From Deltaproteobacteria bacterium (GTDB lineage: Bacteria; Desulfobacterota; Desulfuromonadia; Desulfuromonadales; BM103): a stretch of DNA of 64,000 nt. The translations under genes and the position numbers were made by a program. Of this stretch, positions 8,034-16,845 are shown in pieces (position 1 is the first letter of the stretch; the number at the start of each line of letters is the position of its first letter). The notes beneath the pieces are model-generated. The model was not told where the DNA came from, did not search any database, and worked only from the letters and a program-made list of their open reading frames with translations. Location of the stretch: assembly GCA_024636215.1 (NCBI GenBank), contig JAGXHL010000007.1, positions 1 through 64,000 of the forward strand. Direction: 5' to 3'.

Positions 8034-8711
8034 GGTCACATAATCAATCGGGTCTTCCAGTCCTGCCTCGCGAAAACCTTTCAGGCGCAAAAAACATGAA
8101 TCACAGCGGCCACAGGCCAGGCCGCCCGGTGCGGGATCGTAGCAGGAATGCGTTAACCGGTAGTCGACTCCCAGGTCAAGACCAGTGCGGATAATTTCCG
8201 CCTTGCTGAGCTGAATCAGTGGTGAATGAATAGTGTAAGGGGAATCGCCAGCGACCCCGGCCCGGGTGGCCAGGTTGGCCATATTTTCAAAAGCGCTGAT
8301 GAATTCCGGACGACAGTCCGGATAGCCTGAGTAATCGAGGGCGTTGACGCCGATAAAGATATCATAGGCGCCAAGCACTTCGGCCCAGCCGAGAGCGAAG
8401 CTTAAAAAAATCGTGTTGCGGGCAGGAACATAGGTAATCGGGATGTCCTCTGTCGAGCTCTGATCTTTCGGCACCTCGATGTCGGAAGTCAGGGCGCTGC
8501 CGCCAAACTGGCGCAGATTGATCTCCACCACCTGGTGTTTGAGCGCACCGATTTCAGGCGCATACTGCCGGGCCTTGTCGAGTTCCACGGAATGCCGCTG
8601 GCCGTAAGCAAAACTCATGGCGTAAGCCTCAAAACCATCGGCCCGGGCGATCGCCATACAGGTGGTCGAATCGAGACCACCGCTATAAAGTACGACTGCT
8701 TTTTTATTCAT
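8022..8711 (-). CDS. queC: 7-cyano-7-deazaguanine synthase QueC
   Basis: ATP-dependent conversion of 7-carboxy-7-deazaguanine to preQ0 in queuosine biosynthesis. The 229-residue product has the PP-loop SGGLDST (about 10-16). A C-terminal zinc site is built from the Cys of HSCYDP and the three Cys of ACGRCDSC, followed by FLRLKGF. Length is normal. It is probably cotranscribed with folE2 (25 bp gap); FolE2 makes the pterin that feeds the QueD-QueE-QueC branch. The last residues and the stop codon fall in heptamer repeats, a sign that repeat expansion has touched the gene end without breaking it. Confidence 0.97.
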   Translation of the reverse strand: MNKKAVVLYSGGLDSTTCMAIARADGFEAYAMSFAYGQRHSVELDKARQYAPEIGALKHQVVEINLRQFGGSALTSDIEVPKDQSSTEDIPITYVPARNTIFLSFALGWAEVLGAYDIFIGVNALDYSGYPDCRPEFISAFENMANLATRAGVAGDSPYTIHSPLIQLSKAEIIRTGLDLGVDYRLTHSCYDPAPGGLACGRCDSCFLRLKGFREAGLEDPIDYVTRGV

Positions 8712-8722
8712 AGTTCTCTTCC

Positions 8723-8750
8723 CGTCCCTCGTTCCGCGTCACGCGTTCCA
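8723..8750. repeat. Four phased heptamers upstream of queC
   Basis: CGTCCCT, CGTTCCG, CGTCACG and CGTTCCA stand head to tail in the short queC-pyk spacer (consensus CGTYMCN). Confidence 0.5.
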
Positions 8751-8760
8751 GGTTTTTCAA

Positions 8761-10200
8761 TCAACTGCCCAGCTGGTGAACCTTGAGCAGATTGGTGGTG
8801 CCGGGATCGGAAAGCGGACTGCCCATGGTAATCACCACGATATCCCCCCTGTTGAGTACCCCGGCCTCAATGACTGCTGCGTCCACCGAGCGGATCTGTG
8901 TTTCCGTATCGCCTTCGATATCGACCCGGATCGAGCGAACCCCGGCATACAGCGCCATGCGCCGACGCACGGCTAAAGTCGGCGTCACCGCATAAACCGG
9001 CATCTGCGGCCGGTACTTGGCGACCAGGGCAGCCGTGCTGCCGGTCTGGGTGAAAGCCAAAATGGCCGCAGCACCAACGTTTTCGGCCACCCGGCAGGCG
9101 GCCTGGCCGATCGCTTCGGTGAGACTGCGGGTGCCGGACCTATCCAGCAAGGGATAAAAAAACTGCTCCTTGAGCTGCGGGTCTCGTTCCACATCGACGG
9201 CAACCCTGACCATCATCTCCACGGCCTGGCAGGGGTAGTCACCCGAAGCCGTCTCCGCCGACAGCATAATCGCATCGCTGCCATCGAGGATCGCGTTGGC
9301 GACATCCGAAGTTTCGGCGCGGGTCGGCCGCGGGTTATTGACCATGCTCTCCAACATCTGGGTGGCCGTGATCACCGGCTTGCCCGCCAGATTGCACTGT
9401 CTGATAATATGTTTCTGAATCAGAGGCACCTTTTCCGGGTTGATCTCCACCCCCAGATCGCCGCGGGCCACCATGATGCCGTCGGCCGCTTCAAGAATCT
9501 CGGCAAAAGCTGCCACCGCCTCCGGTTTTTCAATCTTTGCGATCACCTGGATGGTCACCCCTCTTGCCGAGAGGCGTTTTTTGAGGTCGACAACTTCTGC
9601 AGCCGTACGCACAAATGAGAGGGCCAGGAAATCAAGCTCCTGTTCGATGCAGAATTCCAGATCAGCCAGATCCTTATCGGTCAGAGCCGGCGCGGAAACC
9701 GCCACACCCGGCAGGTTCATGCCTTTGCGGTTTTTCAATTGTCCGCCGACGAGCACACGGCAAGACACCTGTTCACCGGCGATCTTTTCGACCTGCAACT
9801 CGAGCAGACCGTCGTCAAGGAGAATTCTGTCGCCAGTACTGACATCTTGCGGCAACGCCTTGTAGGTTGTCGGGATGACGCCCTTCTCCCCGAGGACATC
9901 GGCTGTAGTAATCACCACCTTTTCGCCAGCGGTCAGGGTCATGACATCCCCGCGCATCATGCCGGTACGAATCTTTGGCCCCTGCAGATCACCGAGAATG
10001 GCAACGGCACGCCTGCGGTTACGGGAAATTTCACGGATCAGGGCCACCGTTTCTCGCAGGGTAGCATGCTGGCCGTGAGAAAAATTAAGCCGGAAGACGT
10101 CGGCACCGGCTTCCATCAGGGCCAGCAACATCTCTTTGCTGGAACTGGCCGGCCCAATCGTGGCGACGATCTTGTTGCGACGAAAATCTGTAGAGGACAA
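8761..10200 (-). CDS. pyk: Pyruvate kinase
   Basis: Catalyses phosphoenolpyruvate + ADP to pyruvate + ATP. The 479-residue product begins RRNKIVATIGPAS. It has the active-site signature around VIAKIEKPEAV and the metal-binding region MVARGDLGVEI, then PVITATQMLESM and a C-terminal allosteric domain with FTQTGSTAALVAKYRP. I choose a TTG start at 10200 because AAGGAG stands 6 nt upstream; other in-frame starts lie further upstream without a ribosome-binding site. It faces the divergent PBP1A gene. Confidence 0.97.
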   Translation of the reverse strand: MSSTDFRRNKIVATIGPASSSKEMLLALMEAGADVFRLNFSHGQHATLRETVALIREISRNRRRAVAILGDLQGPKIRTGMMRGDVMTLTAGEKVVITTADVLGEKGVIPTTYKALPQDVSTGDRILLDDGLLELQVEKIAGEQVSCRVLVGGQLKNRKGMNLPGVAVSAPALTDKDLADLEFCIEQELDFLALSFVRTAAEVVDLKKRLSARGVTIQVIAKIEKPEAVAAFAEILEAADGIMVARGDLGVEINPEKVPLIQKHIIRQCNLAGKPVITATQMLESMVNNPRPTRAETSDVANAILDGSDAIMLSAETASGDYPCQAVEMMVRVAVDVERDPQLKEQFFYPLLDRSGTRSLTEAIGQAACRVAENVGAAAILAFTQTGSTAALVAKYRPQMPVYAVTPTLAVRRRMALYAGVRSIRVDIEGDTETQIRSVDAAVIEAGVLNRGDIVVITMGSPLSDPGTTNLLKVHQLGS

Positions 10201-10259
10201 GTGGAACTCCTTGGTTGGCAGTGAATTTAACAGCAAGCGTCTGTTTTCAACAGCATATA

Positions 10260-10288
10260 ACTATAGCATAGCGCAAGGTCCTGTTAAA
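10260..10288 (-). promoter_or_regulatory. Probable extended -10 promoter for pyk
   Basis: On the minus strand TGC-TATAGT (TATAGT at 10260-10265, TG at 10267-10268) forms an extended -10. A weak TTTAAC (10283-10288) sits 17 nt further upstream. It lies 60 bp before the chosen pyk start. Confidence 0.45.
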
Positions 10289-10427
10289 CCGGCAAAAAAG
10301 TTGCCGAAGAGTGATAGGCTATGGTAAAAAAGCCCGTTATAAAAAGCTTTCCGACCATAGAGGCCGAAGCGAAAAGCCAGAAATTTGCCTTAGCCGACGT
10401 TGCGTCGCATGTTCAAACGAGGGTTAT

Positions 10428-12863
10428 ATGTCAAAACCGCACAACAAAGAGAAAAAATCTTTACTTGCCATCCTGACCCGCGCCCTGTTGGCTCTTGGTC
10501 TGCTCGGACTTTTCCTCGCTATCGTTTTACCGGTCGGCGCCTACTTCTATGTCTCCAAAACGCTGCCCAAGGTTGACACCCTCGCTGACTACCGCCCACC
10601 GATCGTCACCCGGGTGCTCAGTGACGACGGTTCGGTGATTGCCGAACTTTACGAGGAACGCCGGATCATCGTACCGGTCTCAAAAATGCCGAAACAGCTG
10701 GTTCAGGCTTTCGTGGCGGCTGAAGACGCAAACTTCTTCAAGCACAAGGGCATCGACATCGTTTCCATCCTCAGAGCGGCGATCAAGAACATCAAGGCGG
10801 GCGGTATTGTCCAGGGCGGCAGCACGATCACCCAGCAGGTGGCCAAGAGTCTGTTACTGACCCCGGAGAGAAAATTCAAGCGTAAGTTTAAAGAGGCCAT
10901 TCTTGCCTATCGCATGGAAAAGCGCCTTTCCAAAGAAGAGATTCTCTATCTCTATCTCAACCAGATCTACCTCGGTCATGGCGCCTACGGCGTTCAGGCC
11001 GCAGCCGAGAACTATTTCGACAAGGATATTGAGCAGCTGACTCTTGCCGAGTGCAGCATTCTCGCCGGTTTACCCAAAGCCCCCAGCCGCTACTCGCCCT
11101 ACCGTTATTATGAAAGGGCCAAGGAGCGTCAGGTTTATGTGCTTGGCCGCATGGTCAACGAAGGCTTTATCTCTCAACAAGAAGCAGACCAGGCCATCGC
11201 CCAGGAACTCGAGATCCGGCCCCGCATCAATCAGCACCTGACCAACGCGGCTTATTTCACCGAGCAGGTCCGTCGCTATCTCGAAAACACCTATGGTGAA
11301 GAGCAACTCTACCGGGGCGGCCTTGAGGTACAGACCAGCATGAACCTGCAGATGCAGCTTGCCGCCCAGACTGCGGTCCAGGACAGTCTGCGTGAGCACG
11401 ACAAGCGCCAGGGTTATCGCGGCCCTCTGGCCGTTTTGAGTCCCGCAGAAGAAAACCTCTTCCTGGTTGAGCAAATTGACGCGTTTACCGCAAAAGAACC
11501 ACAGGTCGGTGATTTTATTGAGGCGATCATCAGCGGTTCCGACCAAAAAAGCTTGCACGTCCGCTTTGCCGACAGGGAAGGGCGCATCGCTCTCAAAGAG
11601 TCCGCCTGGGCCGGACCAATCCAGCAAGTCAAGCGTGACGCAAGCGCAACCGGTAATGCCACGCAAGGCACGACCCGCCTGCCGATCGGAGCCAGGATCG
11701 AAATTCGCGTCCTGGCAATTCCGCAACAAGGGCCTTGGCAGGTCGCTCTGGAGCAGGAGCCGCAGGCACAGGGGGCGCTGATGGCTATGGACCCCCACAG
11801 CGGACAGATCAAAGCCATGGTCGGTGGTTACGATTTCCGCACCAGCCAGTTCAACCGTGTGCTCCAGGCCCACCGCCTGCCCGGTTCGGCGATGAAACCC
11901 CTGATCTACGCCTCAGCCCTCGATAAGGGCTATACGCCGGCCACTGTGATCCTCGACACACCTTTGATCTACAAGGAACGACTTGAGAGTGGCGAAATCA
12001 GGGAATGGAAGCCAAAGAATTACTCAAAGCGTTTCTACGGACCGGTTCCACTGCGTACCGCTCTGGCCAAGTCTTACAACGTCATCACCATTAAAATCCT
12101 CGAAGACATCGGCGTCGGTTACGCAGCCAAATACGCCCGCAAACTCGGCATTGAATCTGAGCTTGCCGAAGACCTGACCCTCGGTCTCGGCTCATCGGCC
12201 CTGACGCCGATGGAACTGGCCCGCAGTTATGCGGTGCTCGCTAACGGCGGCGTTCGCGTAGTGCCGACTTACATCGACAAGATTCTTGATCGTGACGGCA
12301 AGGTGATTGAATCGAATGATCCGGCGGATTTTCCGGCGGGCCCCCAGCCTGACCAGAAATTGATCGGCCAATCACGCATTCGCGTCATCAGTCCCGAAAC
12401 AGCTTATCTGACCACCAACCTGCTTGAGAGCGTGGTACAAAACGGCACCGGTTGGCGCGCCAAGAGTCTGCAACGGCCTACGGCCGGCAAAACCGGCACC
12501 ACCAACGATCTCAAGGATGCCTGGTTTATCGGTTACGTCAACCAGCTGCTCGCCGTCTCCTGGGTTGGTTACGACCTGGAACGTCCTCTCGGCAAAGCAG
12601 AAACCGGCTCGAAAGCGGCGGCTCCCGCCTGGGTCGCATTTATGACCGAGGCGACCAGGGATCTGCCGGTTGAGCAGTTTCCGGTACCAGACAGCATTGA
12701 ATTCCGGCCGATAGACCCTCTTACCGGCCTGCTGGCGCCCGAAGACAGCCCGGACATCGTGATTGAGGCGTTTGCACCCAACACCGCACCGGTTCGTTAT
12801 GCCCTCGAAGAGAAGACCCCCGAGGCGAAAGATTTTTTCCGTCTGGATATGGATGAATTATAG
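10428..12863 (+). CDS. mrcA: Class A penicillin-binding protein 1A
   Basis: Bifunctional peptidoglycan glycosyltransferase/transpeptidase anchored in the inner membrane. From the ATG at 10428 (GAGGG just upstream) it has 811 residues. A short basic N-terminus and a transmembrane helix (about 15-40) come first. The GT51 domain follows with EDANFFKHKGID (catalytic Glu), GGSTITQQVAK and the helix ending in LYLNQIYLGHGAYGV. An OB-like insert comes next. The transpeptidase domain has SxxK in GSAMK, SYN in KSYNV and KTG in AGKTGTT. The whole domain set and length match PBP1A. It is transcribed away from pyk. An upstream in-frame extension to 10311 has no ribosome-binding site. Confidence 0.96.
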   Translation: MSKPHNKEKKSLLAILTRALLALGLLGLFLAIVLPVGAYFYVSKTLPKVDTLADYRPPIVTRVLSDDGSVIAELYEERRIIVPVSKMPKQLVQAFVAAEDANFFKHKGIDIVSILRAAIKNIKAGGIVQGGSTITQQVAKSLLLTPERKFKRKFKEAILAYRMEKRLSKEEILYLYLNQIYLGHGAYGVQAAAENYFDKDIEQLTLAECSILAGLPKAPSRYSPYRYYERAKERQVYVLGRMVNEGFISQQEADQAIAQELEIRPRINQHLTNAAYFTEQVRRYLENTYGEEQLYRGGLEVQTSMNLQMQLAAQTAVQDSLREHDKRQGYRGPLAVLSPAEENLFLVEQIDAFTAKEPQVGDFIEAIISGSDQKSLHVRFADREGRIALKESAWAGPIQQVKRDASATGNATQGTTRLPIGARIEIRVLAIPQQGPWQVALEQEPQAQGALMAMDPHSGQIKAMVGGYDFRTSQFNRVLQAHRLPGSAMKPLIYASALDKGYTPATVILDTPLIYKERLESGEIREWKPKNYSKRFYGPVPLRTALAKSYNVITIKILEDIGVGYAAKYARKLGIESELAEDLTLGLGSSALTPMELARSYAVLANGGVRVVPTYIDKILDRDGKVIESNDPADFPAGPQPDQKLIGQSRIRVISPETAYLTTNLLESVVQNGTGWRAKSLQRPTAGKTGTTNDLKDAWFIGYVNQLLAVSWVGYDLERPLGKAETGSKAAAPAWVAFMTEATRDLPVEQFPVPDSIEFRPIDPLTGLLAPEDSPDIVIEAFAPNTAPVRYALEEKTPEAKDFFRLDMDEL

Positions 12864-12936
12864 CGATAAGAATTTAGCTGTAAGCTGTAGGTCAGCTGAA
12901 CAGTTACTTGTTTTTTCTCTGCATCTCCAGACTAGG

Positions 12937-13605
12937 CTAAGGCGTCTCGCGTTCGAACAGGGCCAGATGCAGGGAGTGGACGAGTCGGCAACAGGCAAAG
13001 TCTTTGACCAGTTTGAAGCCGCACTGCTGAAAATGCGCTGCCACTTCTTTTAACGGAGTGGTGTACTGCACGGATGGGCGTCCGCCCATTTTGGCGCTGA
13101 TGAGACGCTGTGCCGACGTGGGCGACCAGGGGCTGAGGTAGGAGATCAGGACGTATCTCCCGGCGACCCGGCACAACTCGGCGATGATCACCTGCCGGTG
13201 GCGTGGAGTCGGCAGGTGATGTATCAGTCGGAAGCAGAGTACGGCGTCGAACTGTCCGTCGGTATAGTCGAGCTCGAGCAGGTCCTGTTTTTCGATAACG
13301 GCAGCGACCTGGGCTTGCGCGATGGTTTTGCGGGCTAGTTCCAGGGCGCCCTCGCCCAGATCGATTCCGGTCACGGAATACCCCGCACGGGCCAGCATGA
13401 GCGTGGCCCGGCCGACGCCGCACGGCGCATCGAGAATAGTTTCGACATTTACAAGCAGCGGCAGAGCCCGCTGGATCAGTGCCATTTCGGCCTTGTGCTT
13501 GCCTGCCTTGCGCTTGCTGTATTTTTCCGCTTTTTCAATGCTGTGCTTGATGCGTTGACGGTGCTCGTCGCTATGCTGATCGAGGTCGGTTGGCTGGTTT
13601 GACAT
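12937..13605 (-). CDS. Class I SAM-dependent methyltransferase, substrate unknown
   Basis: 222 residues. Motif I (DAPCGVGRATLMLARAG, about 60-76) begins a Rossmann methyltransferase core. The acidic ribose contact is in VTGIDLGEGAL, and a post-motif LCFRLIHHLP resembles Methyltransf_11 proteins. The first 45 residues are strongly charged (many Lys, Arg, Glu and His), and the C-terminus ends in LHLALFER. It is convergent with the PBP1A gene and may be a stand-alone gene. Nothing nearby fixes its substrate; I would not go beyond the family. Confidence 0.8.
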   Translation of the reverse strand: MSNQPTDLDQHSDEHRQRIKHSIEKAEKYSKRKAGKHKAEMALIQRALPLLVNVETILDAPCGVGRATLMLARAGYSVTGIDLGEGALELARKTIAQAQVAAVIEKQDLLELDYTDGQFDAVLCFRLIHHLPTPRHRQVIIAELCRVAGRYVLISYLSPWSPTSAQRLISAKMGGRPSVQYTTPLKEVAAHFQQCGFKLVKDFACCRLVHSLHLALFERETP

Positions 13606-13981
13606 CTTTTCGTCCTGTTCTCACGTCACGCCTGGTGACCGGCGAAGGGGGCGCAGTGCTCTCAAGCCACTGACTTGATTCACAAAATTGGTCTTCACTT
13701 CTACCCCACAGTCAAGTCCTTGTCAAACCCGATCCCCGGCAGGCAAAACCACTTAACACCTCAAGACCACTCGGATTATACTGATTTTCCACGTACCTAT
13801 CCCTGGTCACGCAGTGACATGTACTCGTTACGTGTTCCCCCATTGTCGTCACTACAGCGTGCTGTCCGTTCGGCGTATCGACCCCAACCTCGTCAAAGGC
13901 TTAGCAGACAACTGCTTCAACCATGTCAGCGTGATTTCCGCAGGCGCCATTCGGTGACACTGATTGCCATCCCCCGAAAGG
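13606..13981. other. 376-bp stretch without a recognisable gene
   Basis: It lies between the methyltransferase start and the end of the deacetylase fusion gene. A plus-strand frame at 13757-13957 (67 codons, no clear start) translates to sequence of normal composition (it contains RRIDPNLVKGLADN and ends VISAGAIR). It is not a family I know. A second plus-strand frame overlaps it. It could be a gene remnant. I see no terminator-type hairpin. Confidence 0.4.
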
Positions 13982-15727
13982 TCAGGCGACGCCGCTCGTC
14001 TCCCGCCACAGCCCATCGAAAAAATGCCGGGCATTGACACCGAGCACGCGGTTGCGGTAGCCACCCTCCTGCACCACCAGGGTGGGTAGAGCCTGGCTAC
14101 CGATGTAGCGACCGATCAGGCCAAAATCCTTGGCGGCCAGATTCCAGGTGCCGGTGGGGTCGCCATTGGCGGTGTCGAGGCCGAGACTGACCAGCAGGAA
14201 TCGCGGGCCGAAGGCCTTGATCTGGCGCAACGCCTTGCCGAGGGTCTTGTGATACTGCTCGGTAGTGCAATCTTCCGGTAATGGGTGGTTGTGGTTGAAG
14301 CCGAGCCCTTCGCCTTCGCCGGTCTCATCTTTGAAGCCGCTGAAATAGGGGTAAGCAAAACTTGGATGACCATGCAAGGAGACGGTGAGGACGTCGCGGC
14401 GGCCGTAAAAGATCGTCTGCTGACCGTTGCCGTGATGGTAGTCGACATCGAGGATGGCGACCTTGCCGAATTTGCTGAGATAGTGAGCGGCGACGCCGGC
14501 GTTGCAGAAGTAGCAGAAGCCGCCGAAGGCGCGTACCTCGGCGTGATGACCGGGCGGGCGGACCAGGGCGTAGGCCAGCCGGTGGCCTTCGAGCAGCTTG
14601 TCGGCGCAGCTCAGGGTGCAGTCAACGGCGCGCTTGGCGGCATTCCAGGCATTCTGGTTGAGCGGCGTGAAGGTGTCGATGCAATAGTAGCCGGCGCGCA
14701 CCGCCAACTCCTTGGGCGGGCGGGCGGCGTTGCGGATCGGGAAAACGTAAGGATAAACCGATTTGCCCGGCGGCAGGGTCTGACACATGCGCTTGAAGTA
14801 GTCGATGTAGTCGGCGTCGTGGATGGCGCGGATGTGTTTTTCGGGATAATCTGTGACTTCGATGTGCTCGAAGATCGGCAGCTTGTCGAGCTCCTTGAGG
14901 ATCGAGCGGATGCGCACCGGAGCTTCGACATAGCCGCGCTCGCGCACGTGGTGGATGTCGTGCCGATCATTGACGACGAGGGCGATGCGCTTAAGCTTGC
15001 CGGTGACCTGCAGCAGACCGTTCAGCTCGTCCGGCTTGAGGTAGCGCAGCGGCCGCAGGCGCACCGGATCTTCCTCGATCGAGTCGACCACCATGGTCAC
15101 GTAGGAAGCGGGACAAAGGTGGCCGTAGCGGCGTTCAAGGATGGCGCGCACGATCTCGCGCAGGTCGGCGGCCGACAGTGGCGCATCCTGGCCGAGGAGA
15201 TCGCAGACCAGATACGGCGGGTTGTCGTCGCCCGGCTTGACCGGGGTTTCGTAGGCGGTATTGATGATTGGTGAGGCGCCGTACTTCTCGTAAAACTTCA
15301 AACGCGCCTTGTTCTGCTTCAGGATCTCCGGGTCGGCACAGAGGGCTGGATCGTCGGGTAGACATTCGAAGAAGATGCCGAGCGCTCCCCGCGCCAGGCT
15401 TTCCTCACGCAGATGCTCGTAGAGGGCACTGCCGATACCGCCGCCAGTCACATGCTTCGCCGCCGAGATGTAGTCGAGGTAACAGAACTTGAGGTTCGGT
15501 TCGTAGGAGATCAGCGCAAAACCGAGGACGCGCTGTTTCTGGTCCTCGGCAACAGAGAGCAGCGACCGGAAGCGATGCTTGAGGGGATTGTTCAAAAGGT
15601 CCGGAATCTTGTCGATGTCGGTCTGGTCGAGGTCAGGGAACTGCTCGCCCAGGATCGTACGGACCTGGTCGAGCGCATCACGGTTGCTCGACAGGACATC
15701 GTCAAAAATACGGCGGATGCGAAACAT
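13982..15727 (-). CDS. GNAT acetyltransferase / histone-deacetylase-family (acetylpolyamine amidohydrolase-like) fusion
   Basis: 581 residues in two parts. Residues about 1-185 look like a GNAT domain, with the acetyl-CoA loop in KHVTGGGIGSAL (91-102) and the terminal FYEKYGA motif. Residues about 245-575 form an arginase-fold deacetylase close in motifs to bacterial acetylpolyamine amidohydrolases. They include tandem His in PPGHHAE (394-395), Zn ligands Asp429 and His431 in DVDYHHGNG, third ligand Asp518 in GLDTANGDPTG, and catalytic Tyr557 in QEGGY. All catalytic residues are present. GGAG precedes the ATG. It is the last gene of the five-gene cluster, 37 bp after the KamA-like gene. An acetyl transfer and an acetyl removal activity on one chain suggests acetyl protection and deprotection of an amine substrate (inference). 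Confidence 0.88.
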   Translation of the reverse strand: MFRIRRIFDDVLSSNRDALDQVRTILGEQFPDLDQTDIDKIPDLLNNPLKHRFRSLLSVAEDQKQRVLGFALISYEPNLKFCYLDYISAAKHVTGGGIGSALYEHLREESLARGALGIFFECLPDDPALCADPEILKQNKARLKFYEKYGASPIINTAYETPVKPGDDNPPYLVCDLLGQDAPLSAADLREIVRAILERRYGHLCPASYVTMVVDSIEEDPVRLRPLRYLKPDELNGLLQVTGKLKRIALVVNDRHDIHHVRERGYVEAPVRIRSILKELDKLPIFEHIEVTDYPEKHIRAIHDADYIDYFKRMCQTLPPGKSVYPYVFPIRNAARPPKELAVRAGYYCIDTFTPLNQNAWNAAKRAVDCTLSCADKLLEGHRLAYALVRPPGHHAEVRAFGGFCYFCNAGVAAHYLSKFGKVAILDVDYHHGNGQQTIFYGRRDVLTVSLHGHPSFAYPYFSGFKDETGEGEGLGFNHNHPLPEDCTTEQYHKTLGKALRQIKAFGPRFLLVSLGLDTANGDPTGTWNLAAKDFGLIGRYIGSQALPTLVVQEGGYRNRVLGVNARHFFDGLWRETSGVA

Positions 15728-15764
15728 CTGCTTCTCCCGCCCGCCGCGGGGCGGCAGGCATTGT

Positions 15765-16844
15765 TCACTCGTTGATGGTACGGGCTTTCTTCTCTTCGAC
15801 CTTCGTCGCCGGGTTCGGGTAGCGATAGGTGTCGCCCAGGTAGTTCTTCAGCACCACCTCGGTGCCAAGTGACTGCAGGTAGTCGGGGAGTAGCGGGATC
15901 TTGCCGCCACCACCGGGGGCGTCGATGACGTAGGCCGGCACCGCCATCCCTGAGGTGTGGCCGCGTAATCCCTGCACCACAGCGAGGCCTTCCTCGACGC
16001 TGGTGCGGAAATGGTCGGTGCCCTGCACCATGTCGGCCTGGTAGATGTAGTAGGGACGCACGCGGATCGAGAGCAGCTTCTGCATCAGGCGGCGCATCAC
16101 CAGCGGGTCGTCGTTGACACCGCGCATCAGCACCGTCTGGTTGCCCAGGGGGATGCCGGCGTCGGCCAGCCGGGCACAGGCCTGGGTGCTCTCCACGGTG
16201 ATCTCGTGCGGGTGGTTGAAGTGGGTGTTGAGGTAGAGCGGGTGGTACTTGCGCAGCACCCGTACCAGGTTGTGGGTAATCCTCTGCGGCAGCACCACCG
16301 GGATACGGCTGCCGATGCGGATGATCTCGACGTGCGGAATGGAACGCAGGGCGCTTAAGATGCTGTCGAGCTTCTCATCGCTGAGCAGCAGCGGGTCGCC
16401 GCCCGAGAGGATAACGTCACGGATCTCGCTGTGCTTGCTGATGTAGTCGATACCGGCGGCGATGGTGTCACCGGTGATCGCCATCTCCTCGCAGCCGACT
16501 TTGCGCTTGCGGGTGCAGAAGCGACAGTACATGGCGCAGGTTGAACTGACCAGGAAGAGGACCCGATCCGGGTAGCGGTGCACCAGATTCGGCACAGGGC
16601 TCTGGTTCTCTTCCTCGAGGGGATCGGCGCAGCAGGCGCTGTCGCGCAACTCGTCGGAGTCCGGCACGGCCTGCCGCCAGATCGGGTCGCCGACCTCCTT
16701 GATCAGGCGCAGGTAATAGGGGGTGATGCGCATTGGATAGCGCTCAACCACCTCTTCGAGCGGGGCCGGGTCGATGCCGAACCGGGCGGTTACATCAGCG
16801 GGCCGCGTGATGCTTGCCTGCAGTATTTTTTGCCAGCTTTCCAT
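15765..16844 (-). CDS. Lysine-2,3-aminomutase-family radical SAM enzyme (KamA-like)
   Basis: 359 residues from the ATG at 16844, preceded by AAGGAGG at 6 nt; one base separates it from the GNAT stop codon. The radical SAM cluster is CAMYCRFC (Cys103, 107, 110). The PLP lysine is in DAPGGGGK (Lys315). Both acidic residues that hold the epsilon-amino group of lysine in clostridial lysine 2,3-aminomutase have counterparts: Asp271 in YQADMVQG and Asp308 in YVIDAPGG. Lysine or a close analogue is therefore the likely substrate, giving beta-lysine. It is about 55 residues shorter than clostridial LAM and nearer in size to EpmB, but no EF-P gene is nearby. It sits inside the ATP-grasp/GNAT/deacetylase cluster. 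Confidence 0.88.
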   Translation of the reverse strand: MESWQKILQASITRPADVTARFGIDPAPLEEVVERYPMRITPYYLRLIKEVGDPIWRQAVPDSDELRDSACCADPLEEENQSPVPNLVHRYPDRVLFLVSSTCAMYCRFCTRKRKVGCEEMAITGDTIAAGIDYISKHSEIRDVILSGGDPLLLSDEKLDSILSALRSIPHVEIIRIGSRIPVVLPQRITHNLVRVLRKYHPLYLNTHFNHPHEITVESTQACARLADAGIPLGNQTVLMRGVNDDPLVMRRLMQKLLSIRVRPYYIYQADMVQGTDHFRTSVEEGLAVVQGLRGHTSGMAVPAYVIDAPGGGGKIPLLPDYLQSLGTEVVLKNYLGDTYRYPNPATKVEEKKARTINE

Positions 16845-16845
16845 G

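Noticed and set aside
8712..8760. preQ1 riboswitch upstream of queC
   Set aside because: The spacer is too short and consists of heptamer repeats; no preQ1 motif is seen.
11070..11873. 267-codon minus-strand frame inside the PBP1A gene
   Set aside because: It is antisense to the conserved PBP1A transpeptidase region; no motif or start signal.
14285..15274. Long plus-strand open frame opposite the deacetylase fusion gene
   Set aside because: It is the antisense of a gene with full catalytic motifs, and its translation is Val/Asp/Ala-rich with no domain. Typical of GC-rich shadow frames.
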